Of a stretch of DNA of 64,000 nucleotides, positions 38,778-47,799 are shown one piece after another. The notes beneath the pieces were generated by a model, which worked only from the letters and a program-made list of their open reading frames with translations, was not told the DNA's origin and did not search any database. The stretch is from Mycobacterium triplex. Lineage in GTDB: Bacteria > Actinomycetota > Actinomycetes > Mycobacteriales > Mycobacteriaceae. A program made the position numbers and the translations under genes. Position 1 is the stretch's first letter, and each line of letters begins with the position of its first letter. The DNA is taken from NCBI RefSeq assembly GCF_000689255.1, contig NZ_HG964446.1, positions 1,478,484 to 1,542,483 on the forward strand, in the 5' to 3' direction.

Positions 38778-38779
38778 CG

Positions 38780-40177
38780 GTGGCCGAGCGGTTAGACGTC
38801 GCCGGGCGCCTCGCCGAAGGCCGGGTAGCTGTCGAGCACACCCAGGCCTACGTACGAGCCTGTCAGGCAACGGGATACGCGCACCCGGACTTGACGTCAC
38901 ACCCGTCGGCGATCCGGGACTGGTTCGACAGCGAAGACGGCCTCGATCTTCATGTCCTTGACCGCGACTGCACCCAGCTGCGGGCAGCCGACGTCGCGGC
39001 CTTGGAGGGTTTGCGGATTCAGCAAGACCAGGTTGCGCAGCTCGCGGCGGCATGGACCGGGACGGGAAGCGACGCCGCGATCGCGTTCCTGCAACGCCAT
39101 TGCGACACCGCCACCATGGTGGCCAACGAAGTGCGCTCGGCCGCGCAGCGGTGCGAATCGCTACGCGACAACTTGTGGCATCTGCTCGACTTCAAGGTCG
39201 GCACCGCCGTCGCCATCGACGATCGCAGCCAGGCACAGCGGGCGGCGTGGTTGGCCGCCGCCGCGGCGGTGACGGCCGGGGCGGGACAGCGGTCGACGGC
39301 CGAGCAGGTCGTTCGTGGGCAGGTAATGCCCTACGTGGACAACGACATTCGTAACGACTGGCTCAGCGCCATGCGCTCTTCGCTGGCCGCGTTCGGGTCC
39401 GCCTACGACATGGTGAACGACAGAATGCGTGCCGCACCCGCGGCGTACTTCGACTTGCCCGGCGACCTCGGGCCCGGTTTTCCACCGCCCTCTCCGGCGC
39501 CTGCTCCGCCAGCGCCTGTTCCGCCGGCGCCCTCGCCGGCGCCTTCTCCACCTGCGGTGACAGCGCCCGCCGCCGTGCTTCCCAGCGTCGCGGAGCCGCC
39601 GCCCGCGCCGACCGCTGCGGCTCCTGCCGCGGCTCCGATTCAGCCGGCACCACCCTTGTCTGACCTTGCGCCACCGCTGTCGGACGTGGGCGCCGGGCTC
39701 GGCGATGGCTCGGCCCTACCGGCGGGTGGCGGCGGACTCGGCGATCTGGGCGGAGGATCCGCCGGCCTGGGCGGACTCGGCGGATTGGCCGGCCGAATCG
39801 TCGATGCGTTGAGCGGTCTGCTGGGTTCGGCGACCGACGAGCCTGGCGATTCGCCGGGGCCTGACGATCCGGTGGAAGACCCGTTCGACGACGACGATCC
39901 GTTCGATCCCGACGACGAGCACGACGACGCTGACGAAGAAGAGCGTGACGAGGCCGACGCCGAAAAGGCCGATGAGCTAACGGAATCCGCGGTGGCCCAA
40001 CCGGTGACCGATGCGACTCCTGCCGAATCGCCACCGCTACCGGCCGGCGGACCACCGCCCGCCAGCGCGCCCGTCCCCGCGGCGACACCCGCGCCCGCGG
40101 CCGCTCCGGCGCCACCGACCGATGGGGCGACACCGTGCGAGATTGCCGCAGACCAGGTTCCGCAGGCCGGGCAGTGA
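38780..40177 (+). CDS. Large Ala/Pro-rich protein with acidic C-terminal region (Rv3439c-like)
   Basis: A 465-residue protein from GTG at 38780. Residues 1-225 are helical and charged (LTVAERLDVAGRLAEGR region to YDMVNDRMRAAPAAYF). A Pro/Ala low-complexity stretch (about 230-295), a Gly/Leu stretch (GGLGDLGGGSAGLGGLGGLA), a strongly acidic stretch (DDPFDPDDEHDDADEEERDE) and a second Pro/Ala tail follow. No enzyme motif or signal peptide is recognised. An N-terminal helical domain beside a WXG-size partner suggests a type VII substrate. The function is unknown. Confidence 0.75.
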   Translation: MAERLDVAGRLAEGRVAVEHTQAYVRACQATGYAHPDLTSHPSAIRDWFDSEDGLDLHVLDRDCTQLRAADVAALEGLRIQQDQVAQLAAAWTGTGSDAAIAFLQRHCDTATMVANEVRSAAQRCESLRDNLWHLLDFKVGTAVAIDDRSQAQRAAWLAAAAAVTAGAGQRSTAEQVVRGQVMPYVDNDIRNDWLSAMRSSLAAFGSAYDMVNDRMRAAPAAYFDLPGDLGPGFPPPSPAPAPPAPVPPAPSPAPSPPAVTAPAAVLPSVAEPPPAPTAAAPAAAPIQPAPPLSDLAPPLSDVGAGLGDGSALPAGGGGLGDLGGGSAGLGGLGGLAGRIVDALSGLLGSATDEPGDSPGPDDPVEDPFDDDDPFDPDDEHDDADEEERDEADAEKADELTESAVAQPVTDATPAESPPLPAGGPPPASAPVPAATPAPAAAPAPPTDGATPCEIAADQVPQAGQ

Positions 40178-40181
40178 CGCC

Positions 40182-41225
40182 TCAGGCGCCGCGCAGTTCG
40201 AGCACCTCTTCGACGAAACGCACGGCCTCTGTTGCGTCGGCCGCGGCCGGACTCGCCAACAACGTCGTCACACCGGACTCGGCGAACGCGGCGATGCGCT
40301 CCTTGACGAAACCGCGCGGGCCGATCAGCGACATCCCCCGCACCAACTCGTCGGGCACCAGGTCGATCGCCTCACGCTTGCGGCCGGACAGGTACAGCTC
40401 CTGGATCTTGTCCGCGACCTCGCCGTAGCCGTAACGCGTCGCCAGGTTGTGATAGAAGTTCTTGCCCTTGGCACCCATACCGCCGAGGTAGAGCGCCAGC
40501 TGCGGCTTGACCCAGGCCAGCCGCTCCTCGACGTTGTCGCCGATCGCCACCGACGCGTGCACCATGATGTCCAGCGGCCCCAAGGCCGGATCCCGCTTGG
40601 CATTGCCGGCGGCCAGCGCCTCGCCCCAGACGGCGTGCGCGCGCTCCGGCAGGTAGAAGACCGGCTGCCAGCCCTCGGCGATCTCGGCGGTGAGCTCGAC
40701 ATTCTTCGGGCCCAGCGCCGCGATCGTTATCGGAATGCGTTCGCGCACCGGGTGATTGATGAGCTGAAGCGGTTTGCCCAACCCCGTCCCACGGTCCGGG
40801 GGCAGCGGCAGCTGGTAGTACTTGCCTTCGTATTGGACCCGCTCCCGGCGCCACACCTTCCGGCAGATCTCCACCACCTCGCGGGTGCGGCCGAGCGGGG
40901 CATCGAACGCGACGCCGTGAAACCCCTCCATCACCTGAGGCCCCGACGTCCCGATGCCAAGGCGGAATCGGCCGTCCGACACGAAATCCAGTCCGGCTGC
41001 GGTCATCGCCAGCAGCGACGGCGTGCGGATATAGATGGGAACCACGCCCGTGGCCAACTCGACGGTGTTGGTCTTGGCCGCCAGATACCCCAGCTGGCTG
41101 ATGGCGTCGTAGGAATACGCCTCGGCCACCACGGCGATGTCAAGGCCGCTCTTTTCGAGTTCGACGATGCGGTCGACGGCTTCGTGAAAGCCGCCCGAGT
41201 AGTCCAGCGCGATTCCGATTCGCAT
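40182..41225 (-). CDS. LLM-class F420-dependent oxidoreductase
   Basis: A 347-residue TIM-barrel protein from ATG at 41225 (MRIGIALDYSGGFHEAVD). LGYLAAKTNTVELATGVVPI, GRFRLGIGTSGPQVMEGFHG and ITIAALGPKNVELTAEIAEG are typical of the F420 LLM branch related to methylene-tetrahydromethanopterin reductase. The substrate is unknown. It ends 4 bp from the convergent large Pro-rich gene. From memory no such gene lies at this point in M. tuberculosis, so it looks like an insertion. Confidence 0.86.
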   Translation of the reverse strand: MRIGIALDYSGGFHEAVDRIVELEKSGLDIAVVAEAYSYDAISQLGYLAAKTNTVELATGVVPIYIRTPSLLAMTAAGLDFVSDGRFRLGIGTSGPQVMEGFHGVAFDAPLGRTREVVEICRKVWRRERVQYEGKYYQLPLPPDRGTGLGKPLQLINHPVRERIPITIAALGPKNVELTAEIAEGWQPVFYLPERAHAVWGEALAAGNAKRDPALGPLDIMVHASVAIGDNVEERLAWVKPQLALYLGGMGAKGKNFYHNLATRYGYGEVADKIQELYLSGRKREAIDLVPDELVRGMSLIGPRGFVKERIAAFAESGVTTLLASPAAADATEAVRFVEEVLELRGA

Positions 41226-41293
41226 GAACGACACTTAATCACGCCGGGCATCGCGGCCGCCGGCCACCCCGGAGCAGCGTCGATGCCGTCACG

Positions 41294-42133
41294 CTACTTC
41301 AGCAGCGCGACGATCTTTTCTTCGAGGGCGACCGGTTCCGCCTCGGGATCGATCGCAGTTGTCTTGGGCAGCACCACATCTGGATCGGCGAAGTCGCGAT
41401 AGGTTTTGTCGCCGCCCAGCGTGGCGAGCAAGTATCCGGTCAGCAGGGCACGGACCGATCGTTGAGTGCGCCGGTCGGAGCCGGGCAGCCCGAACACCGA
41501 CGCCAGGCGTCGGCCCTCGCCCAGTCCACGGGGTTCGGCTTTGCTGACCATCCGCAGCGTGGCCGAATTCCACGCGCTGGAAAGCGTCAGTGCGTTGGCG
41601 TTCAACGCCTTCGGATCTCCCGGTGCGGTCAGGATCAAACCCGGGACCTTCAGCGACTCCGCCGGCTGCTCGGCCGGCGGAGTCGTGACGGTCGGGAACA
41701 CCGCGACCGCCGCTGCCAACGAGGTCGGCATCCCGGCCGCAGCGAAGACGGCGGCCGAGGCCCCGAAGCCGTGGCCCACCACCCCGAGCTTGGCGGGGTG
41801 CACGCTGATATTGCCCGGCCCCAGCCGCACACCGGCGACGATGTCGAGCGCGGTGCCGAGATCAGAAGCCAGGTCGAGTACCGACGGCGCCAGCCCGCGC
41901 TCGGTATCGGGCGCGCCGGCCACGATGCCCCAGGACGCGAGATGCTCGAGCAGACCCGAATAGCGGGCGGTGCCGGTGAGCCAATCGTGGCCGAAGGCGA
42001 TGCCGGGCAGGTTCAGACCGGACTCGGGGGTGTAGACGACGCCTGGCAACCCGGCAAAAGCCAGGTCACCACGCAAAACCCGGTGCGGGCCACGACGGCT
42101 GAGGGCGTTGACGAGCTTGCGGGTGCGGGCCAC
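41294..42133 (-). CDS. Alpha/beta-hydrolase-like protein (Rv3438-like)
   Basis: A 279-residue protein from GTG at 42133. PGIAFGHDWLTGTARYSGLL and GVVGHGFGASAAVFAAAG give the alpha/beta hydrolase shape, but the elbow reads GHGFGA with glycine-phenylalanine where a Ser or Cys nucleophile is expected. It may therefore be a dienelactone-hydrolase relative with a changed or lost active site. It has no clear signal peptide. It is divergent from glmS with a 191-bp gap. Confidence 0.75.
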   Translation of the reverse strand: MARTRKLVNALSRRGPHRVLRGDLAFAGLPGVVYTPESGLNLPGIAFGHDWLTGTARYSGLLEHLASWGIVAGAPDTERGLAPSVLDLASDLGTALDIVAGVRLGPGNISVHPAKLGVVGHGFGASAAVFAAAGMPTSLAAAVAVFPTVTTPPAEQPAESLKVPGLILTAPGDPKALNANALTLSSAWNSATLRMVSKAEPRGLGEGRRLASVFGLPGSDRRTQRSVRALLTGYLLATLGGDKTYRDFADPDVVLPKTTAIDPEAEPVALEEKIVALLK

Positions 42134-42311
42134 CCGTTGACGTTAGCGGGCAGGGGTCCGACGAGTCCATGTGACACCGTCGCCGCGTTGACTGTTGCAC
42201 CAGGGCTTCGAGGGTGTGCTCAGGGCGACATATCGGCACAAAACCGCCCGGAACGCGGGTGTGAGCACTGCACCGACCTCGCCGCAGGCCGGGCTGGGCC
42301 GGCATCTGCAC

Positions 42312-42317
42312 TACCCT
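42312..42317 (+). promoter_or_regulatory. -10 element implying leaderless glmS mRNA
   Basis: TACCCT (TANNNT type) ends seven bases before the glmS ATG at 42325, so the predicted transcription start falls at or next to the ATG. No ribosome-binding site is visible before the start codon. Leaderless mRNAs are common in mycobacteria. The rest of 42134-42311 shows no gene. Confidence 0.55.
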
Positions 42318-42324
42318 GGTCACA

Positions 42325-44193
42325 ATGTGCGGAATTGTCGGCTACGTGGGGCGGGCCCCTGCCTGCCAAGTCGTCATGGACGCACTTCGCCGCATGGAGT
42401 ACCGCGGCTATGACTCCTCGGGCATCGCGCTGGTCGACGCCGCGGGCAAGCTGACCGTGCGCCGCCGGGCCGGGCGGCTGGAGAACCTGGACAAGGCCGT
42501 CGCCGACATGGCGGACCTGGGTGCCACCACCGGCCTGGGCCACACCCGTTGGGCCACCCACGGTCGCCCGACCGACCGCAACGCCCACCCCCACCGCGAC
42601 GCCGCCGGCAAGATCGCCGTCGTCCACAACGGCATCATCGAGAACTTCGCGACCCTGCGTCAGGAGCTGGAAGCGGCCGGCGTCGAGTTCGCCAGCGACA
42701 CCGACACCGAGGTCGCCGTGCACCTGGTCGCCCGGGCTTATCGCGAGGGTGAGACCGCCGGCGACTTCGCCGCCTCGGTGCTCGCGGTGCTGCGCCGGCT
42801 AGAGGGCCACTTCACCCTGGTGTTCGCCAACGCCGACGAGCCCGGCACCATCGTGGCCGCCCGCCGGTCGACACCGCTGGTGGTCGGCGTCGGCGACGGC
42901 GAGATGTTCGTCGGCTCCGACGTGGCCGCCTTCATCCCGCACACCCGCAACGCCGTCGAACTCGGCCAGGACCAATGCGTGGTGCTCACCGCCGACGGCT
43001 ACCGGATCACCGACTTCGACGGCAACGAAGACTTGGGACCCGGGGCGTATCGCGAGTTCCATATCGATTGGGACCTGGCCGCCGCCGAAAAGGGTGGCTA
43101 CGAGTACTTCATGCTCAAGGAGATCGCCGAGCAACCCACCGCGGTGGCCGACACACTGCTCGGCCATTTCGTCAACGGCCGCATCGTGCTCGACGAACAG
43201 CGGCTCTCCGACCAGGAACTGCGCGAGGTCGACAAGGTATTCGTGGTCGCCTGCGGCACGGCGTATCACTCCGGGCTGCTGGCGAAGTATGCGATCGAGC
43301 ACTGGACGCGACTGCCGGTGGAGGTCGAGCTGGCCAGCGAATTCCGGTACCGGGACCCGGTTTTGGACCGCAGCACGCTGGTGGTCGCGATCTCGCAGTC
43401 CGGTGAAACCGCGGACACCCTGGAAGCGGTCCGGCACGCCAAGGCGCAAAAGGCCAAGGTGCTCGCGATCTGCAACACCAACGGCTCGCAGATCCCCCGC
43501 GAGTGCGACGCGGTGCTCTACACCCGCGCCGGGCCGGAAATCGGGGTGGCCTCGACGAAGACCTTCCTGGCCCAGATCACCGCCAACTACCTGGTCGGCC
43601 TGGCGCTGGCGCAGGCCCGCGGCACCAAGTACCCAGACGAAGTCGAGCGTGAATACCGCGAGCTGGAAGCGATGCCGGAGATCGTGTCGCGGGTGCTCGC
43701 GACGATCGAACCGGTTGCCGCCCTGGCGTATCGGTTCGCCCAATCCTCGACCGTGCTGTTCCTCGGTCGCCATGTCGGCTACCCGGTGGCGCTGGAAGGC
43801 GCGCTGAAACTCAAAGAGCTGGCCTACATGCACGCCGAAGGCTTCGCCGCCGGCGAACTCAAGCACGGCCCGATCGCGCTGATCGAGGACAACCTGCCGG
43901 TCATCGTCGTGATGCCGTCACCCAAGGGATCGGCTACGCTGCACGCGAAGCTGATGTCCAACATTCGCGAGATCCAGACCCGCGGTGCGGTGACCATCGT
44001 CATCGCCGAGGAAGGGGACGATACCGTGCGCCCCTACGCCGATCATCTGATCGAAATCCCTTCGGTGTCAACGCTATTGCAACCGCTGCTGTCGACCATC
44101 CCGCTGCAGGTGTTCGCGGCGTCGGTGGCGCAGGCGCGCGGCTATGACGTCGACAAGCCGCGAAATCTGGCGAAGTCCGTCACCGTTGAGTAA
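42325..44193 (+). CDS. glmS: Glutamine-fructose-6-phosphate aminotransferase
   Basis: A 622-residue enzyme. Its N-terminal glutaminase domain begins MCGIVGYVG with nucleophile Cys2. HTRWATHGRPTDRNAHPH and HNGIIENFATLRQEL follow. Two SIS domains bind fructose-6-phosphate (VVACGTAYHSGLLAKY, ISQSGETADTLEAV, STKTFLAQI) and the enzyme ends AKSVTVE. It makes glucosamine-6-phosphate, the entry to peptidoglycan and GlcNAc metabolism, upstream of GlmM. There is no glmS ribozyme; the promoter appears leaderless. Confidence 0.98.
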   Translation: MCGIVGYVGRAPACQVVMDALRRMEYRGYDSSGIALVDAAGKLTVRRRAGRLENLDKAVADMADLGATTGLGHTRWATHGRPTDRNAHPHRDAAGKIAVVHNGIIENFATLRQELEAAGVEFASDTDTEVAVHLVARAYREGETAGDFAASVLAVLRRLEGHFTLVFANADEPGTIVAARRSTPLVVGVGDGEMFVGSDVAAFIPHTRNAVELGQDQCVVLTADGYRITDFDGNEDLGPGAYREFHIDWDLAAAEKGGYEYFMLKEIAEQPTAVADTLLGHFVNGRIVLDEQRLSDQELREVDKVFVVACGTAYHSGLLAKYAIEHWTRLPVEVELASEFRYRDPVLDRSTLVVAISQSGETADTLEAVRHAKAQKAKVLAICNTNGSQIPRECDAVLYTRAGPEIGVASTKTFLAQITANYLVGLALAQARGTKYPDEVEREYRELEAMPEIVSRVLATIEPVAALAYRFAQSSTVLFLGRHVGYPVALEGALKLKELAYMHAEGFAAGELKHGPIALIEDNLPVIVVMPSPKGSATLHAKLMSNIREIQTRGAVTIVIAEEGDDTVRPYADHLIEIPSVSTLLQPLLSTIPLQVFAASVAQARGYDVDKPRNLAKSVTVE

Positions 44194-45067
44194 CCGGCGC
44201 GCGATACTCGGCATCATCGGTGTCGTCTTGTTCGTCGCCGCCTATGCCATCTCGATTGTGCTGTACGTCGACGGCGGAATGGGCCACCCCAATGTGGTTG
44301 TCCGGGGCGAGCCGGTGCCCGACGTGACCCGGGTAACCATCGACATCCAGGAAGTTCAATCGGCCAACAGTCTGGTTGTTTCCAGCATCAACGTGTATCC
44401 CGGACCGGGGCTGCTGGACTCGCGAACTCACAATCTCAAGGAGGACCTGACCATCGCGGTGTCCTCCGCGGTTTCGGCCAGCAAGCGCACCTGGCCGAAA
44501 GGCACGCTGCCCGACGTGTTTCGGATTTCGCTGGCCGTCGGCGGTGAAGTCGCGGAATGGCCCTTCGACGAATACCACTCGGGCCCCATCGTCGCCCAAC
44601 TCGTCTCCGGCCCCGACTCCACCCGGGTGCCGGCGTCGGTGACGATGGTCGATCGCCTGCTGGGTTGGGATATCGCCACGGATCGCATCAATGAGGACGA
44701 TCTGGCCGGTCCCTACCAGGTGGACTTGGCCCGGTCGACGAGCACCGTGGCGTTCGCGGTCGTCATCCTGGGTGTGCTGATCGCCCTCGCCGCCTTTGCT
44801 CTCTTTGTCGCGGTGCAGACGGTGCGGGACAAGCGAAAGTTCCAGCCGCCCATGACAACGTGGTATGCGGCGATGCTGTTCGCGGTGGTGCCGCTGCGCA
44901 ATGCGCTGCCCGATTCGCCTCCGATCGGCGTCTTCATCGATGTGACGATCGTGCTCTGGGTGACCGTCATCTTGGTGATCTCGATGGGGCTCTACATCTC
45001 GTGCTGGTGGAAGCATCTGCGGCCCGAACCCGATGAGCTCGCGTCCTTCTCGACGGACCGCGGGTAG
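44186..45067 (+). CDS. DUF4436-type membrane protein, paralog A (Rv3435c-like)
   Basis: A 293-residue protein if it starts at TTG 44186, overlapping glmS by 8 bp; an ATG at 44144 is the alternative. One N-terminal helix (ILGIIGVVLFVAAYAISIVL), an extracytoplasmic domain with KRTWPKGTLPDVFR and EWPFDEYHSGPIVAQL, then a hydrophobic C-terminal half with RKFQPPMTTWYAAMLFAVVP and SCWWKHLRPEP. The domain has no known activity. It is a clear paralog of the next gene and lies downstream of glmS as in M. tuberculosis. Confidence 0.8.
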   Translation: MSNRRAILGIIGVVLFVAAYAISIVLYVDGGMGHPNVVVRGEPVPDVTRVTIDIQEVQSANSLVVSSINVYPGPGLLDSRTHNLKEDLTIAVSSAVSASKRTWPKGTLPDVFRISLAVGGEVAEWPFDEYHSGPIVAQLVSGPDSTRVPASVTMVDRLLGWDIATDRINEDDLAGPYQVDLARSTSTVAFAVVILGVLIALAAFALFVAVQTVRDKRKFQPPMTTWYAAMLFAVVPLRNALPDSPPIGVFIDVTIVLWVTVILVISMGLYISCWWKHLRPEPDELASFSTDRG

Positions 45068-45180
45068 CCGGGGTTTCGGATCGACATCACCGCCGTGCTG
45101 GTGGTCTCGATGCCGCGGCGCGGGTTTAGTATTTCTGGCCGGGACGCGTCTGCGGCAGCCCACTCAGCGGGGAGGCAACC

Positions 45181-46056
45181 TTGGCATCGAATGGCTTCGC
45201 CAGCGGCACTCGGTTCATGAAGCTTTCGATCATGGGTCTGGTCATATTCTTCATCGGTGCCTACATCACCACGATCGCGCTCTACGCCAGGTCCGGATGC
45301 GGCTGCCCGCTGCAACTGACCCCGGGCAAGCCGGCGGCCGACGGGACCACCGTGACGATCGACTTCCTCGAACTCCAGTCGATGAAGGGCGCGGTGCAGA
45401 CCAACGTCGCCGTCACGCCGGGGCCCGGGCTGCTGGATTCGGTGACCCGCGGCCTCAACACCGACTTCGCCGCCGTCGTGCACTCCGCGGTCACGCCCAG
45501 CAAGCGCGCCTGGACGAAGGGAATGCTGCCGGGCGAATACCCTGTCCCGCTGACGATTAGCGGTGATCCGTCGGCGTGGCCGTTCGACAGGTACCGTTCG
45601 GGTCCGATCACCGTCGACCTCATCTACGGCACCGAGCGACCCGAACAACTCCCGGTGAAATTCGTCGACCGTGTTTCCGGCTGGAAGCTTTCCGTTGCGG
45701 GCGAGGGAAATCCGCAGTCGCCGTACCGAGTTGAAATGCGTCGTTCGCCAAGCATCGCGGTGTTCGCCGCCGTCATTATCGTGGTGATGCTCGCGCTTGC
45801 CGGAGTAGGCGCGTTCGTGGCCATTCAGACGGCGCGTGATCGCCGAAAATTCCAGCCGCCGATGACAACGTGGTATGCGGCAATGCTCTTCGCGGTGATA
45901 CCACTGCGAAATGCGTTGCCCGACGCACCCCCGATCGGATCGTGGGTCGACGTCACGGTCACGCTTTGGGTCATCGTCACATTGGTGATGTCCATGCTGC
46001 TCTACGTCTATTGCTGGTGGCGGCATCTAAGACCCGAACCCGAAAAGGCGGCATAA
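45181..46056 (+). CDS. DUF4436-type membrane protein, paralog B
   Basis: A 291-residue protein from TTG at 45181 behind GGGGAGG; ATG at 45217 is the alternative. The layout is the same as in paralog A: an N-terminal helix (LSIMGLVIFFIGAYITTIAL), KRAWTKGMLPGEYP, WPFDRYRSGPITVDL, RKFQPPMTTWYAAMLFAVIP and LYVYCWWRHLRPEPE. A short Cys pair, RSGCGCP, after the first helix is absent from paralog A. The function is unknown; it arose by tandem duplication. Confidence 0.82.
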   Translation: MASNGFASGTRFMKLSIMGLVIFFIGAYITTIALYARSGCGCPLQLTPGKPAADGTTVTIDFLELQSMKGAVQTNVAVTPGPGLLDSVTRGLNTDFAAVVHSAVTPSKRAWTKGMLPGEYPVPLTISGDPSAWPFDRYRSGPITVDLIYGTERPEQLPVKFVDRVSGWKLSVAGEGNPQSPYRVEMRRSPSIAVFAAVIIVVMLALAGVGAFVAIQTARDRRKFQPPMTTWYAAMLFAVIPLRNALPDAPPIGSWVDVTVTLWVIVTLVMSMLLYVYCWWRHLRPEPEKAA

Positions 46057-46086
46057 CAGTTTGCCGAAGCCGCCGGGCATGCGAAG

Positions 46087-46809
46087 GTGGACGCCGTGGC
46101 GGATGGATCGGTGGGGGCGCGACTACGGAGCTTGGCTCTCGGAGTCTGGCATTTCGTCAGCGGCGCGCCGCTAACCTACGGCTGGCTATTCGTGTTGATG
46201 ATCACGACGGTCATCCAAAGTCAACTTTCCGGGCGGCAACTGCATTCGGTGTTGCTGCACCGCTCCACCAACATTCACGAGTTGGGCACCGATCCGCTCT
46301 CCGTGTTGTTTTCCAGCCTGCTGTGGATCGACGGCAAAAGCCTGGAGCCTTACCTGCTGCTGTTCACCTTGTTTCTCGCTCCGGCCGAACATTGGCTCGG
46401 CCATTTGAATTGGCTCACCGTGGGATTGACCAGCCACATCCTGTCGACCTACATCAGCGAAGGCATCCTGTACTTCGCGATCGAGGAGCACGACGCGTCG
46501 GAACGACTGGTGCGCTCACGCGACATCGGGGTCAGCTATTTCCTCGTCGGCATCATGGCCGTGCTGGCTTATCGGATCGCGCGGCCATGGCGCTGGCTCT
46601 ACCTCGGCGTGCTGCTGGTCATCTTCGGCTTTCCGCTGATCACGATGGCCAAACACGGGCTGAACTTCACCGCGATAGGACACTTCACGTCGATCCTGAT
46701 CGGGCTCTGCTTCTATCCGATGGCCCGGGCGAAAAAAGACAAGCCATGGAGTCCGGCGCGGGTTCGGGCCGCGTTCCGGCGCTTTCGCTCCCGCGAGGAA
46801 CCCGTTTAG
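46087..46809 (+). CDS. Rhomboid-like integral membrane protein (Rv3434c-like)
   Basis: A 240-residue protein from GTG at 46087 with about six helices. LLLFTLFLAPAEHWLGHLNW and GLTSHILSTYISEGILYF recall the rhomboid fold, but I do not see the catalytic GxSG serine, so a pseudoprotease or unrelated function is likely. The C-terminus is basic (RVRAAFRRFRSREEP). It follows the two DUF4436 genes. Its stop is nested with the stop of the convergent methyltransferase (46806-46809). Confidence 0.72.
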   Translation: MDAVADGSVGARLRSLALGVWHFVSGAPLTYGWLFVLMITTVIQSQLSGRQLHSVLLHRSTNIHELGTDPLSVLFSSLLWIDGKSLEPYLLLFTLFLAPAEHWLGHLNWLTVGLTSHILSTYISEGILYFAIEEHDASERLVRSRDIGVSYFLVGIMAVLAYRIARPWRWLYLGVLLVIFGFPLITMAKHGLNFTAIGHFTSILIGLCFYPMARAKKDKPWSPARVRAAFRRFRSREEPV

Positions 46810-47729
46810 TTTCGCGTGGCGGTGACGTACTGCAGCGCCGACGCCGTCTCCTCGTTACCGGGCCTCGGCGGCAGCGAAAGACCGTAATTGGCAGCCAATT
46901 CCGACACCTTGGTGGCGGATGTTTGCCAGCCGTGCGAGCGTAGGTATTCGACCACGTCGTTGCGCTCGCCGGCGTACCACAGGTCGGTCATCTCGATGTC
47001 GAAGCCGTGTTCGCGCCATTGCTCGGTGACCTCACGAATGCGCTCGGCCATCGTTTGCACGGCATCGCTGGCTCCCCGCAGGTTCTCGGTGGCCAACTGG
47101 CTGCCCGGCGCGCTGAGCTCAGTGATGTTGTCCAGCAGCCGATCCTGGGCCTCCGGCGGCAGGAACGGCATCAGACCCTCGGCGCTCCATGCGGTGGGCT
47201 TGCCGGGGTCCAATCCCGCGGTGCGCAACGCCGCGGGCCAGTCATGGCGTAGGTCGACGGGCACCGCGCGCCGGTCGGCGGTCGGGTTGGCGCCCAGGTT
47301 GGCCAGGGTTGCGCTCTTGAACTCGATGACCCGCGCCTGGTCGATCTCGTACACCGTCGTGCCGTCCGGCCAGGGCAGCCGGTAGGCGCGGGCGTCCAGA
47401 CCCGACGCCAAGATGACCGCCTGGCGCACCCCCGCGGCGGCCGCGGTCACGAAGAAGTCGTCGAAGAATCGGGTGCGGATGCCCATCATGTCGGCCATCC
47501 CCAGCATCCCGAAGTCGCCGTTGTCGTCCACCGCGGCCGGATCCAGCTCGCCGCTGGCGATGCGGGTGAAAAATTCCACGCCGACGGCGCGCACCAGCGG
47601 CTCGGCGAACGGATCGTTGATCAGTGGCGCCGGTGCCCGGCTGGCCAGGGCGCGGCCCACCGCGACGCCGGTTGCGGTGGCTCCCACGCCATTTCCCAGG
47701 TCCCAGGTGTCGTCATCCGTGCGCGCCAC
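46806..47729 (-). CDS. SAM-dependent methyltransferase (TIGR00027-type)
   Basis: A 307-residue protein with the features of the large mycobacterial putative methyltransferase family: VGATATGVAVGRALASR, LINDPFAEPLVRAVG, VILASGLDARAYRLPWPDGT, VYEIDQARVIEFK and SAEGLMPFLPPEAQDRLL. It resembles leucine carboxyl or polyketide O-methyltransferases. The substrate is unknown. It is convergent with the rhomboid-like gene and divergent from nnr. Confidence 0.9.
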   Translation of the reverse strand: MARTDDDTWDLGNGVGATATGVAVGRALASRAPAPLINDPFAEPLVRAVGVEFFTRIASGELDPAAVDDNGDFGMLGMADMMGIRTRFFDDFFVTAAAAGVRQAVILASGLDARAYRLPWPDGTTVYEIDQARVIEFKSATLANLGANPTADRRAVPVDLRHDWPAALRTAGLDPGKPTAWSAEGLMPFLPPEAQDRLLDNITELSAPGSQLATENLRGASDAVQTMAERIREVTEQWREHGFDIEMTDLWYAGERNDVVEYLRSHGWQTSATKVSELAANYGLSLPPRPGNEETASALQYVTATRN

Positions 47730-47799
47730 GATCGCCCCCTGTCCGCGTTTGCATCGAGCCGTGCGCGACTGTACCCCTCGACATGGAATGCTTGCTGTG

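Noticed and set aside
42134..42324. Possible glmS ribozyme upstream of glmS
   Set aside because: No conserved ribozyme core is visible and the -10 element places the transcript start at the ATG, leaving no leader.
46806..46809. Nested stop codons of convergent genes as a regulatory overlap
   Set aside because: A 4-bp convergent overlap is common in compact genomes and carries no further signal here.
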